Shown here: piece by piece, positions 54,790 to 63,281 of the stretch | Numbering within the stretch: the stretch's first letter is position 1 | Layout of the letters: the number at the start of each line of letters is the position of its first letter | Assembly: GCF_014270105.1 (NCBI RefSeq) | Contig: NZ_JACNMF010000003.1 | Coordinates: 620,001 to 684,000, forward strand | Direction: 5' to 3' | Length of the DNA stretch: 64,000 nt | Source: Hyunsoonleella aquatilis | GTDB lineage: Bacteria; Bacteroidota; Bacteroidia; Flavobacteriales; Flavobacteriaceae | Program-made: the position numbers and the translations under genes | The notes under the pieces: generated by a model | The model's input: only the letters and a program-made list of their open reading frames with translations | The model's database searches: none | What the model was told of the DNA's origin: nothing

Positions 54790-55212
54790 ATGGGAACTAT
54801 AAAAACATTAAATAAGTGGGCGAATAGGCACACCTATATGCCCTTGGATTTGTTGCGCGTTGCGCTTGGTGCTTTTTTATTTATAAAGGGCATCGACTTT
54901 ATGGGCAATAGTGAAATGCTCGCGCAACTGATTAAGCCGTTTCAGAATATGGCAGGTAGTATGATTATGATACATTATGTAGCTCCGGCACATTTTTTAG
55001 GCGGATTGTTGATTGCCTTTGGGCTTTTGACAAGATGGGCTGTTATTGCCCAACTCCCCATTTTGATTGGAGCCATCGTTATCAATTTTGCTGGTGAAAT
55101 GAATACCGGAAACTTAGTTTTGGCCATTGTTACATTGATGGTATGTGGTTTCTTTTTGATGTACGGCTCGGGCAAACGCTCTTTGGACTATTATTTTAAA
55201 ATGCAACAGTAA
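54790..55212 (+). CDS. DoxX family membrane protein
   Basis: The 140-residue protein has four hydrophobic segments (about 20-38, 57-78, 82-101 and 106-124) and the DoxX pattern LLRVALGAFLFIKGIDF. It would sit in the inner membrane; DoxX relatives have been linked to quinone- or redox-related functions, but no specific role is established here. It starts 57 bp after the carboxylase gene and is followed by a terminator, so it may be read through from it. Confidence 0.8.
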   Translation: MGTIKTLNKWANRHTYMPLDLLRVALGAFLFIKGIDFMGNSEMLAQLIKPFQNMAGSMIMIHYVAPAHFLGGLLIAFGLLTRWAVIAQLPILIGAIVINFAGEMNTGNLVLAIVTLMVCGFFLMYGSGKRSLDYYFKMQQ

Positions 55213-55247
55213 AACAAAAAGCGACTTTTAGTCGCCTTTTGTTTTTT
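55211..55247. terminator. Bidirectional hairpin terminator
   Basis: AAAACAAAAAGCGAC (55211-55225) pairs with 55231-55245 with one A-C mismatch, and has T- and A-runs on either side. It lies between the convergent DoxX and VWA genes and overlaps the DoxX stop. Confidence 0.85.
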
Positions 55248-55250
55248 CTA

Positions 55251-57596
55251 CTATAAATTTTGATAGGAAGACACTAACCTTCTGAATTCTGCTCTATATC
55301 CGTTTTCATCTTCACCTCTACCTTCATTGGATAGCTCCAACACATCTTCAAGCTTTGAGTTGTTATGGTATTTCGATTGTCTTAATTGCATACCGAAGAG
55401 TGCCACCGCCGATGCAAATTTCATATCTTCCGAAGCTTCCGAAACCTTATCTTTCTGAACATGCACTATTTCTATACTTTTAGCTCCATTTGGCTTTTTA
55501 TATCTAAACTTAACAGTAAATAGTTCATCGCTGTAGTCTGATACTATTTGAGAGTTCGTGTATTTTAAATCGTCCACATCTCTTAGATAGGTAGTTTGCG
55601 CACCAACCGGAATGACCTCGTAAAGGGCTGTTACGGTATGCCCGCTCCCCAATTCACCTGCATCTTTGGTATCATCCACAAAATCTTCGTCCTCCAGCAT
55701 TCTATTCTCGTAGCCTATTAGCCGGTATGCCTGAACCTTATTTGGATTAAACTCCACTTGGATTTTCACGTCCTTTGCAATCGTAAAAAGCGTACCTCCA
55801 AATTCCTTTCCAAATACCTTTTGAGCTTCTTGCATGTTGTCGATATACGCATGATTGCCATTGCCTTTATCTGCTAAAGTCTCCAATTTAGAATCTTTGT
55901 AATTTCCATAGCCAAAGCCTAGAACCGATAAAAAAACACCCGATTGTCGTTTGGTTTCAATCAGTTTTTCCATAGCCTTATCGCTAGAAGCACCAACATT
56001 AAAGTCACCGTCCGTCGCCAAAATCACCCTGTTGTTTCCGTTTTTCTTAAAATGTTGCTCTGCTAATTTGTAAGCCAATTTAATCCCTGCACCACCAGCC
56101 GTGGAACCCCCAGACTCTAAACCATTCAAAGCATTTAAAATTTTCTCTTTATGTTTTCCTGAAGTGGGTTCTAAAACTACACCAGCGGCTCCGGCGTAAA
56201 CCACAATAGATACTTTATCCTCACCCCTCAATTGATTGACTAAAAGCTTAAATGCCGATTTTAACAAAGGGAGCTTGTTTTGTGAACTCATGGAACCCGA
56301 TACATCAACTAAAAACGTAAGGTTAGATGGTGGTAATTCTTCATAGCCGTAGGTTTTACCTTGAAGCCCAATTTTTACGATTCGAGTGTCGTTGTGCCAT
56401 GGTGTTTGGGCCACTTCTGTATGTATGGCGAATGGATGTACTCCAGTGGGTTGTGGATACTCATAATCGAAATAGTTAATCATTTCTTCAATCTTTACAG
56501 CGTCAGGTTGAATGGCCATTCCGTTGTTTATCATTCTCCGAATGTTGCTATACGAGGCTTTATCCACATCGATGGAAAAGGTGGATAACGGGGACAAAGT
56601 GGTTCTCTTAAAACTATTCTCTTCAATCACAGCATAGCTTTCATTATTTTGAATTCTGAAATTGCCTTGGTGAGTGGTTATCACCACACATCCATGTTTT
56701 GCAATTTTGCCAAATTTATCTTTGGCATCCCCTTTGCCATATTCCACTTTGCTATCAATATCCGATTCGGGAATACTTTCAATAATGTAGTTGTTTTCCT
56801 TTTTTATGGGTTGTCCGTCAACAATATATAGTGGTGCTTGGGCCTTGCTCTCGCTATGATTTTTGGTTGAGATTAAAATAACTCCGCTTGCTCCCCTAGT
56901 CCCGTAAATTGCCGTTGATGCAACATCCTTTAAAACGTCTATGGATTGGATTTGGTTTGGATTTAAGCACTCCATAGTATTGTATGGCACAATTGCTCCA
57001 TCAATTATAACTAATGGGTTATTTTGCGAGACCAAAGAGCTCATCCCCCCAATACGGATTTGTGTACTTTTCCCTGGATTTCCATTAGCACTAGTGAACG
57101 CTACCCCAGCTATCTTGCCCTGCAAGGTTTTTTCAATTGAAGTAGATTGAATTTGATTGGCCAACTTTTGATGATAGTCTTTTTGCTTTCTACGCTTTAT
57201 TTGCGAAGCGGAAGGTGTTGGTGATGAAACCATTGAAACGGATCCAGTTAAGGACTTCCTTTTCATGGTGCCATAACCTATAACCACAACTTCTTCTAAA
57301 CGGGCGACGTCTTCCTCTAAGGCAATAGAAACGGTAGTTCGATTTCCTACTTTTACTTCTTTGGTAGCAAACCCCAAATAGCTGAAAACCAAGATATCTG
57401 AAGATTTTGCCTTGATTTCATACAAGCCATCAAAATCGGTTACCGCTCTTGTTGTCGTTCCTTTGACAATAACATTTACTCCAGGGATTTCTATGCCATC
57501 AGAAGCAGATGTTACCTTCCCTGTAATAAGTTTTTCTTGGGACTGAATTTGAGTTGATACAGCCAATGCAAAAATTAATGTTAATAGTGCTTTCAT
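55251..57596 (-). CDS. VWA protein with carboxypeptidase-like and TonB-plug domains but no barrel
   Basis: The 781-residue exported protein (signal peptide 1-19) has a carboxypeptidase-regulatory-like domain (about 22-95; GKVTSASDGIEIPGVNV), a SusC-like TonB plug (about 105-245; VVVIGYGTMKRKSLTGSVS, then IQSIDVLKDVASTAIYGTRG), a second degenerate plug segment (about 255-310) and then a YfbK-like VWA unit (about 330-780). The MIDAS motif is DVSGSMSSQNK near 425, with the T and D of the ATDGD segment. SusC proteins normally continue into a 22-strand barrel; here a VWA replaces it. It may bind a partner or substrate at the cell surface. Confidence 0.85.
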   Translation of the reverse strand: MKALLTLIFALAVSTQIQSQEKLITGKVTSASDGIEIPGVNVIVKGTTTRAVTDFDGLYEIKAKSSDILVFSYLGFATKEVKVGNRTTVSIALEEDVARLEEVVVIGYGTMKRKSLTGSVSMVSSPTPSASQIKRRKQKDYHQKLANQIQSTSIEKTLQGKIAGVAFTSANGNPGKSTQIRIGGMSSLVSQNNPLVIIDGAIVPYNTMECLNPNQIQSIDVLKDVASTAIYGTRGASGVILISTKNHSESKAQAPLYIVDGQPIKKENNYIIESIPESDIDSKVEYGKGDAKDKFGKIAKHGCVVITTHQGNFRIQNNESYAVIEENSFKRTTLSPLSTFSIDVDKASYSNIRRMINNGMAIQPDAVKIEEMINYFDYEYPQPTGVHPFAIHTEVAQTPWHNDTRIVKIGLQGKTYGYEELPPSNLTFLVDVSGSMSSQNKLPLLKSAFKLLVNQLRGEDKVSIVVYAGAAGVVLEPTSGKHKEKILNALNGLESGGSTAGGAGIKLAYKLAEQHFKKNGNNRVILATDGDFNVGASSDKAMEKLIETKRQSGVFLSVLGFGYGNYKDSKLETLADKGNGNHAYIDNMQEAQKVFGKEFGGTLFTIAKDVKIQVEFNPNKVQAYRLIGYENRMLEDEDFVDDTKDAGELGSGHTVTALYEVIPVGAQTTYLRDVDDLKYTNSQIVSDYSDELFTVKFRYKKPNGAKSIEIVHVQKDKVSEASEDMKFASAVALFGMQLRQSKYHNNSKLEDVLELSNEGRGEDENGYRAEFRRLVSSYQNL

Positions 57597-57690
57597 AATA
57601 GTTGATTTTAAAGTTTAGCATAAAACTATAATCAACTAATGGAGCAAAAAACCGAGAATGAGTAAACCCCACTTTTGAGCGAGTAAAGCA

Positions 57691-57717
57691 TAAAAAAAGG
57701 CGAACCGAAGTCCGCCT
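57691..57717 (-). terminator. Intrinsic terminator of sppA
   Basis: AGGCG (57698-57702) pairs with CGCCT (57713-57717). The A-run on its left becomes a U-run on the minus strand. Confidence 0.6.
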
Positions 57718-57739
57718 CAAAATATTTTGCATATTGGTA

Positions 57740-59503
57740 CTATTTAATTTCCGTGCTGTAAGGAAACATCAACTGCACCCCTTGTTTTTGAGATAGACGT
57801 TTTATTTCCTTTAGAGTTTTATAATTGGCCTCCCCGATTTCTTCCTTCATTATGGTTTCCTTAGCTTTCGCCAAACCGAAAGCCTCCAGCATTTCGTCCA
57901 AATCCTTTTCAAAAACGGGAAATTCCTTTATTTTATAATCTTCAATGTCCGCTGCCTCGGCAGCGTACTTTAGAGCAACATCCAATCCTCCCAATTCATC
58001 AACTAATCCTCTTTCTAAAGCATCTACTCCCGTCCAAACCCTTCCTTGGGCAATGGCCTCGACATCTTCAGCAGGCATATCCCGGCCCTCTGCCACACGC
58101 TTCGAAAATAAAGTATAAGTGTCCTGGATACCTTCTTTGATAAATTGACGCTGCGTATCGTCCAAAGGTTCTAAAAGGCTGAAAGGGATAGCGTTTTTAT
58201 TGGTCTTTACTTGTTCAGCATTGATTCCCATGTTATCAGCCAATCTGCTAAAATTAGGCAACATCCCTATCACACCAATACTTCCTGTAATGGTTGTGGA
58301 CTGGGCCACTATTTTGTCTGCATGCGCCGCAATGTAATACCCTCCTGAAGTGGCCATATTCCCCATAGATACAATAACTGGTTTCTTCTTTTTAGCCAAC
58401 TCAATTTCTCGCCATATTAATTCACTAGCCAAGGCACCACCACCGGGGGAATTAATTCGAAGTACGATGGCTTTTATTCTGTCGTCTTCCCTCGCATCCT
58501 CAATGGCTTTATTAATCGTAAGATGGCCTACATAACCTTTTTCGGCTGTACCATAAATAATTTCACCTTCGGCATAAATCACTGCGATTTTGTTTTTGCT
58601 CGATTTAGCCCTCAATTTTGGAGCCACAGATAGGGCATAATCCTCTATAAAAACTCGATTTAAAGGTTTATCGTTGGCAACAGCCACTGCTGTTTTTAAT
58701 TGGCTCTCATAGTCATCATAATACCCCAGCTTATCTATCAACTTAGTAGATACGGCCAATTGAGGAGTGCGCACCAACAGGTTATCTGCGATACTATCTA
58801 AATCCGCAACCGAAATTTCCCTGGCTTCAGAAATATCTTTTTTTACTTCGATCCATAAACCATTCAAATAGGCTTGTATTTGTTCGCGGTTGGCATCGCT
58901 CATCTGATTTTCCAAAAAGGGCTCGGCAGCATTCTTATACTTTCCGTGCCGTATCACCTCAAGCTTTATTCCCGATTTTTCCTGAAAATCCTTGAAAAAC
59001 AACATCTCGGTATAAAACCCCTTGAACTCCAATTCTCCCGCCGGATTGAGCATAATGGTATCAGCAACCGAACTCAAATAATAATCCTTTTGTGAAAAAA
59101 CATCCGCATAAGCCGTGATAAATTTCCCAGATTTCTTAAAATCAATCAGCGCCTTCCTCAAAGCTTTCGTCTGCGAAATACCAGCATCAATAAAGTTGTT
59201 TTCAATGGTAATACCTTTAATTTTGTCGTCCGTGGCCGCATAATTTATGGCGTCAATTAAATTGAACAATCCATTTTTTTCATCCTCATTTAAAAAGGGG
59301 TAGTCCTTAAACACTGTTTTTCCTGCATAATCATTTATGGGAAAGTCCAACTTCAATTCCAAAATGGAATTTGGCTTTACCGTAACCACTTCCTCGGATG
59401 ATCCGCCAAGCAATGCGCCCAAAACTACCAGCATAAAAAAGCCCAAGGCACAAAACACAAAAATGCCCACAACAGTGGATAAAACTCGTCCTAAAAATTT
59501 CAT
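57740..59503 (-). CDS. sppA: Signal peptide peptidase SppA, 67K type
   Basis: The 587-residue serine protease degrades cleaved signal peptides in the inner membrane. An N-terminal membrane helix (about 5-30) is followed by two tandem SppA domains, as in the long E. coli type. The catalytic Lys is in RHGKYKNAAEPF near residue 190 and the Ser in MATSGGYYIAAHADK near 385. The length fits the 67K class. It lies about 140 bp upstream of the VWA gene start, separated by a hairpin, and is divergent from mutS2. Confidence 0.9.
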   Translation of the reverse strand: MKFLGRVLSTVVGIFVFCALGFFMLVVLGALLGGSSEEVVTVKPNSILELKLDFPINDYAGKTVFKDYPFLNEDEKNGLFNLIDAINYAATDDKIKGITIENNFIDAGISQTKALRKALIDFKKSGKFITAYADVFSQKDYYLSSVADTIMLNPAGELEFKGFYTEMLFFKDFQEKSGIKLEVIRHGKYKNAAEPFLENQMSDANREQIQAYLNGLWIEVKKDISEAREISVADLDSIADNLLVRTPQLAVSTKLIDKLGYYDDYESQLKTAVAVANDKPLNRVFIEDYALSVAPKLRAKSSKNKIAVIYAEGEIIYGTAEKGYVGHLTINKAIEDAREDDRIKAIVLRINSPGGGALASELIWREIELAKKKKPVIVSMGNMATSGGYYIAAHADKIVAQSTTITGSIGVIGMLPNFSRLADNMGINAEQVKTNKNAIPFSLLEPLDDTQRQFIKEGIQDTYTLFSKRVAEGRDMPAEDVEAIAQGRVWTGVDALERGLVDELGGLDVALKYAAEAADIEDYKIKEFPVFEKDLDEMLEAFGLAKAKETIMKEEIGEANYKTLKEIKRLSQKQGVQLMFPYSTEIK

Positions 59504-59616
59504 AGTAATTTAGATTTACTCATTAGTCTGAAAAACCAATAAATGTTACAGTTTTCAAACTTTACAATCGATTTATACAATGTTGCAAATCTAGAAAACT
59601 TAAAGTAAAGAATTTA

Positions 59617-59624
59617 TAACTTTG
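59617..59624 (+). promoter_or_regulatory. Putative -7 box for mutS2
   Basis: TAACTTTG fits TAnnTTTG and lies 29 bases before ATG 59653. A TTG at 59583-59585 is too far upstream for a good -33. Confidence 0.4.
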
Positions 59625-59652
59625 CGTTTTCATTTTTTTCGTTAAAATAGGC

Positions 59653-61824
59653 ATGATTCACATCCATGAAAAAACATCACAAGATTTAGAATTCCCCACG
59701 GTTTTACAACAAGTGAGCGAACTTTGCATTACCCCTTTGGGCAATGCTTCGGCTCTTAAAATTGCACCATATAAAACAAAGGAGGAACTCCAAAAGTCTC
59801 TGCATCTTACCAATGAATATGTGTCTTCGTTTTACAATGACAACAGAATTCCCAATCATGGCTTTGATACGATTTCAAAGGAATTAAAACTTTTAAATAT
59901 TGAAAACACCTATTTGGAAGTGCATAGTTTGAAAAAGATTGTGGCGATTTCTACCACTGCCAACGAGATTGTGCTATTTCTAAAAAAGTTTGAAGAATAT
60001 TACCCCAATTTAAATGATTTTGCGTCGCATATTGAAGTGACCAAGGTATTGATTGAAAAAATTGAAAGCATTGTGGATCGCTTTGGGGATATTCGGGATA
60101 ATGCTTCTGTTTTGCTATCGGAATTAAGGCAATCCATCAACCGCGTGAAAGGTAAAATCAACCAAAGTTTTGCCGCGGCTTTGAATACCTATCACAATCT
60201 GGAATATCTGGATGACATACGAGAGTCGGTAGTAGATAACAGACGGGTATTGGCCGTTAAAGCCATGTACCGTCGAAAAGTAAAAGGCAGTGTGATGGGA
60301 GGCAGTAAAACGGGAAGCATCGTTTATATTGAGCCAGAAACCACCTTGCAACATTCGCGCGAACTGAATAATTTGGAATACGAAGAACGCGAGGAAATCG
60401 TTCGGATTTTAAAGGAAGTTACCGATTTTATCCGGCCATTTTTGCCTTTGCTGAAAGACTACCAAAACTTTCTGATTGCCATGGATGTGATTGCCGCCAA
60501 GGCGAAATATGCCAAATCCATGAACGCCATTCTTCCAGAATTTTCGGAGGATAAAAGTATGTTTTTGCGTGACGCCTACCACCCCCTGCTCTATTTGAAT
60601 AATTTGGAAAAAAAGGAAAAAACCTTTCCTCAGACCATTGAACTGAACAAAGACAGTCGCATTATTGTGATTTCGGGGCCGAATGCCGGAGGTAAAAGTA
60701 TCACTTTAAAAACCATTGGATTACTCCAAGTAATGTTGCAAAGTGGACTTTTAATCCCTGTGCACGAGCGCAGTAAAGTTTGCTTGTTCGATAGGATTTT
60801 AAGCGATATCGGAGACAATCAATCTATTGAAAATCATCTGAGTACCTATAGTTATCGCTTGAAACAAATGAACTATTTTCTTAGAAAGTGTAATAAAAAC
60901 ACGCTTTTTTTAATTGATGAATTTGGTACGGGAAGTGACCCCGAATTGGGTGGCGCACTGGCCGAAACCTTTTTGGAAGAGTTTTATCATCGGGAAGCTT
61001 TTGGCATTATCACGACGCATTATTCCAATTTAAAGATTTTGGCAACGGAACTGCCATACATGATAAACGCCAACATGCTGTTTAACGAACGGACTTTAGA
61101 GCCGATGTTTAAATTGGTAGTGGGGCAAGCCGGCAGTAGTTTTACGTTTGAAGTGGCACAGAAAAACGGAATTCCCTATTCGTTAATCAATCGTGCAAAA
61201 AAGAAAATTGAGCGCAGCAAAGTGCGTTTTGATGCCACCATTGCCAAACTTCAAAAGGAACGTTCGCGTCTAGAAAAAACCGGACAATCCTTAAAAATAA
61301 ACGAAAAGAAAAAGGAAGAGGAAGCCGATAAACTGGAAGAAATCAATGCAAAAATCCAGAAGAAACTGGAAAGCTATCAAGAGCTTTATGATAGCAACCA
61401 ACGTTTGATTTATTTGGGACAAAAAGTAAATGATATTGCCGAAAAATACTTCAGCAACAAGCGTAAACGCGAGTTAATGGATGAGTTGTTTAAACTGGTT
61501 CAAATAGAAAACTCGAAACGTAAAAAGATTTCCGCTCGTCAAAAAAAGGCGGAAAAAGTGAAGGAAAAACAGGTAAAGCAAGAGGTTGAAAAAAAGGTAA
61601 ACGTTATCCGACAGAAGAAAAAGGCCGAAAAGAAAAAAGCCGCCGAAGCCCCACCAAAACCAAAACCTATTTTAAAAATTGGGGACAGGGTACGCATGGA
61701 AGATGGCCGTGCTATTGGCACCATTGACAAAATTGAAAAAACCAAAGCTGTAGTGAATTATGGGATGTTTACGACTAATGTGAGTTTGGAGCAGTTGGAG
61801 TTGGTGGAGGCGGTTAAGAAGTAG
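59653..61824 (+). CDS. MutS2 family protein lacking the Smr nuclease domain
   Basis: The 723-residue protein has the MutS core and clamp (about 1-290), an ATPase with Walker A GPNAGGKSITL near 342, the Walker B segment LFLIDEFGTGSDPELGGAL and the conserved TTHYSNLK. A long coiled coil and lysine-rich region (about 510-665) come next, and the protein ends with a short SH3-like DRVRMEDGRAIGTIDKIEK domain. Classical MutS2 (about 780 residues) ends in an Smr nuclease domain; none is visible here. Current views also link MutS2 to ribosome rescue, for which the coiled coil and KOW-like part remain. The N-terminus LQQVSELCITPLGN is complete. Confidence 0.9.
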   Translation: MIHIHEKTSQDLEFPTVLQQVSELCITPLGNASALKIAPYKTKEELQKSLHLTNEYVSSFYNDNRIPNHGFDTISKELKLLNIENTYLEVHSLKKIVAISTTANEIVLFLKKFEEYYPNLNDFASHIEVTKVLIEKIESIVDRFGDIRDNASVLLSELRQSINRVKGKINQSFAAALNTYHNLEYLDDIRESVVDNRRVLAVKAMYRRKVKGSVMGGSKTGSIVYIEPETTLQHSRELNNLEYEEREEIVRILKEVTDFIRPFLPLLKDYQNFLIAMDVIAAKAKYAKSMNAILPEFSEDKSMFLRDAYHPLLYLNNLEKKEKTFPQTIELNKDSRIIVISGPNAGGKSITLKTIGLLQVMLQSGLLIPVHERSKVCLFDRILSDIGDNQSIENHLSTYSYRLKQMNYFLRKCNKNTLFLIDEFGTGSDPELGGALAETFLEEFYHREAFGIITTHYSNLKILATELPYMINANMLFNERTLEPMFKLVVGQAGSSFTFEVAQKNGIPYSLINRAKKKIERSKVRFDATIAKLQKERSRLEKTGQSLKINEKKKEEEADKLEEINAKIQKKLESYQELYDSNQRLIYLGQKVNDIAEKYFSNKRKRELMDELFKLVQIENSKRKKISARQKKAEKVKEKQVKQEVEKKVNVIRQKKKAEKKKAAEAPPKPKPILKIGDRVRMEDGRAIGTIDKIEKTKAVVNYGMFTTNVSLEQLELVEAVKK

Positions 61825-61862
61825 GCAGTGTTCAGTGGGCAGCCGCAGTCTCAGTTGCAGTT
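61825..61862. repeat. Hexamer-like CAGT microsatellite
   Basis: Just after the mutS2 stop, six copies of an imperfect NNCAGT unit occur (CAGTG, CAGTGG, GCAGCC, CGCAGT, CTCAGT, TGCAGT). Imperfect CAGTNN tracts of this kind are frequent between genes in flavobacteria, by memory. Confidence 0.5.
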
Positions 61863-61904
61863 GTGATACATAGATGTTTGGAAGCGTTTTATAGCAACCC
61901 TCCT

Positions 61905-62035
61905 AATTTCGATATCATCGAAATTTTCCTCCCTTTTCAAAAGGGAGGAGCCGATATTTGATAAAATTTAGCAGAATTTTAAAGATTCCAGAATTTATTA
62001 TCACACTTAGCTCTCCTCTTTTTGTAAAGAGGAGA
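61905..62035. repeat. Cluster of three short perfect hairpins
   Basis: AATTTCGAT/ATCGAAATT is at 61905-61925, TCCTCCCTTTT/AAAAGGGAGGA with a one-base centre at 61927-61949, and TCTCCTCTTT/AAAGAGGAGA at 62012-62035. The pyrimidine-purine arms lack a coding frame and look like dispersed repeat elements. The middle one could also terminate mutS2 transcription. Confidence 0.65.
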
Positions 62036-62380
62036 ATGAATTTCAATTTTCATTAAAAAAATTGAAAGAAAGAGGAGTTAAGGCCTTTCACAACGCATTT
62101 TTTTCGTCTAACGAACACTTCTGCTTGCAATATCTTTCATGGCATAATACAAATGAGCCAAACTATTTGTGGAATTAATTGGATTGAATGCATCAGCGCA
62201 CACTAGTGGGCAACTTTATTTTTGTCCTTCAGAATATGCAGGCATGATTTGGTTTTTGAAATGATGATGGCACTGGGATTGGAAGTTTTTTGTTGAAGAA
62301 TTTGGGGGTACGCTTATCGGTCTAGGTTATGAAAAGTAGCGTTGTCAGTGATACTGGTTTTCTGATTAATGCTGATGTTA
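62036..62380. other. Intergenic stretch without a recognised gene
   Basis: No credible coding frame is found in these 345 bases; all frames are broken within about 30 codons. It probably holds eroded sequence of earlier insertions. Confidence 0.5.
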
Positions 62381-62412
62381 ATAAAAAAGCGCAAACCATC
62401 TGGAATGCGCTT
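62381..62412 (-). terminator. Intrinsic terminator of the 62451 gene
   Basis: AAGCGC (62387-62392) pairs with GCGCTT (62407-62412). The left A-run becomes a U-run on the minus strand, downstream of the small gene. Confidence 0.65.
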
Positions 62413-62435
62413 ATCTCGCTATTTTTTATATACGT

Positions 62436-62446
62436 CGTTAGCAAAT
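62436..62446. repeat. 11-bp inverted repeat CGTTAGCAAAT, left boundary
   Basis: The reverse complement ATTTGCTAACG occurs at 63271-63281, so the two copies bracket the two-gene module. Both copies adjoin sequence of the type ATAGCGA...GATAAGCG, which suggests a shared boundary element. Confidence 0.6.
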
Positions 62447-62450
62447 GTTT

Positions 62451-62621
62451 TTAAATCGGAAGTGATTTAAGATTACTTAGTGACTTTTTTGCCAAATCAA
62501 CTTTTTCAGGGAACAATTCCTTTCCTTTAATATCTTTGGCAATAACAGATATTCTCTTCTTTGTCGACTTCGACATAGAGAGAACTTTCTTTGCTTTTAA
62601 TATTTGTTTTTTTCGTTCCAT
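62451..62621 (-). CDS. Small basic protein, 56 residues
   Basis: ATG 62621 reads MERKKQILKAKKVLSMSKST, followed by KKRISVIAKDIKGKELFPEK, then VDLAKKSLSNLKSLPI and TAA at 62451. It is strongly basic and has no cysteine or membrane segment, which argues against a lanthipeptide precursor. It lies downstream of a DUF6934-like gene on the same strand, with a 22-bp inverted repeat between them. The pairing is of the kind seen in two-gene toxin-antitoxin-like modules; no activity is known to me. An intrinsic terminator follows. It falls below the usual length cut-off for gene callers. Confidence 0.6.
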   Translation of the reverse strand: MERKKQILKAKKVLSMSKSTKKRISVIAKDIKGKELFPEKVDLAKKSLSNLKSLPI

Positions 62622-62635
62622 TTTTATTTGTTCTA

Positions 62636-62681
62636 GTAGTATACATTAAAGAAAAACAAGTTTTTCTTTAATGTATACTAC
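62636..62681. promoter_or_regulatory. Perfect 22-bp inverted repeat (hairpin) between the two genes
   Basis: GTAGTATACATTAAAGAAAA plus AC (62636-62657) is exactly complementary to 62660-62681 with a two-base loop. It lies 9 bases downstream of the 62691 gene stop and 14 bases before the 62621 start. There is no T-run directly after it, so an operator, a processing site or a translational switch is as likely as a terminator. Confidence 0.85.
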
Positions 62682-62690
62682 AAAGTTAGC

Positions 62691-63233
62691 TTATTTTTTC
62701 TTAAAAACCAAAATTCCAATATACTCATTTTCAGGGATATATTGAACAAAATCTGGTTTTTCTCCATTCGTTAATCCAAAAAAGACATATTCTTTACTTA
62801 ATTCAACAAAATTCTTATTGACATAGTATCTATACGTCTTAATTCTTCTATTAAAGTTACGACATTCCTCGTCACAATTTTTAGCACAAGTCGGTTGACA
62901 AAGTGCCATAAAATCTTCAGCACTATCACTACCCTGAACCCAAATAGCTGAATTTTTATTTTCTTGAAAAAATTTTGGCACAGTATTTAAAACCGTACTA
63001 AAAACTTTCCACATATCTCCATTATTACTATTAATATCGTCAAGAATTGTACCAGTTTCTTCTTCATAATCTCCGAAACCCAAATTATATACTGTTCTAC
63101 CATCTCTTTTAGTAACTGGTGTATATTCAATGGCTTTAATTATTGATTGATTTCCTTTGCTTTCAAAAAGATATTGAAGCTTCTTAGTTCCAGTATCGAG
63201 CAGTTCTGTCTTATAAGCAGTAATGTTATTCAA
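62691..63233 (-). CDS. DUF6934-like protein of unknown function
   Basis: The 180-residue protein has the pattern LQYLFESKGNQSIIKAIEY, then VYNLGFGDYEEETGTILDD and NNGDMWKVFSTV, which I associate with the DUF6934 family of Bacteroidota. A cysteine-rich insert (CQPTCAKNCDEECRNFNRR, near residues 112-130) could bind metal and seems unusual. The C-terminus is a beta-strand (YIGILVFKKK). It is the first gene of the two-gene module. Family members often stand beside a small gene, which would fit a toxin-antitoxin-like pair; this is a suggestion from context only. Confidence 0.65.
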   Translation of the reverse strand: MNNITAYKTELLDTGTKKLQYLFESKGNQSIIKAIEYTPVTKRDGRTVYNLGFGDYEEETGTILDDINSNNGDMWKVFSTVLNTVPKFFQENKNSAIWVQGSDSAEDFMALCQPTCAKNCDEECRNFNRRIKTYRYYVNKNFVELSKEYVFFGLTNGEKPDFVQYIPENEYIGILVFKKK

Positions 63234-63270
63234 TATCTATAAATTTTTTGTGAAAATAATGAAATCAAAT

Positions 63271-63281
63271 ATTTGCTAACG
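63271..63281. repeat. 11-bp inverted repeat ATTTGCTAACG, right boundary
   Basis: This is the exact reverse complement of 62436-62446. It lies 37 bases upstream of the DUF6934-like start and is followed by AT-rich DNA with a TTCGATAAGCGAAGTTCGCT stem near 63316-63335. Confidence 0.6.
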
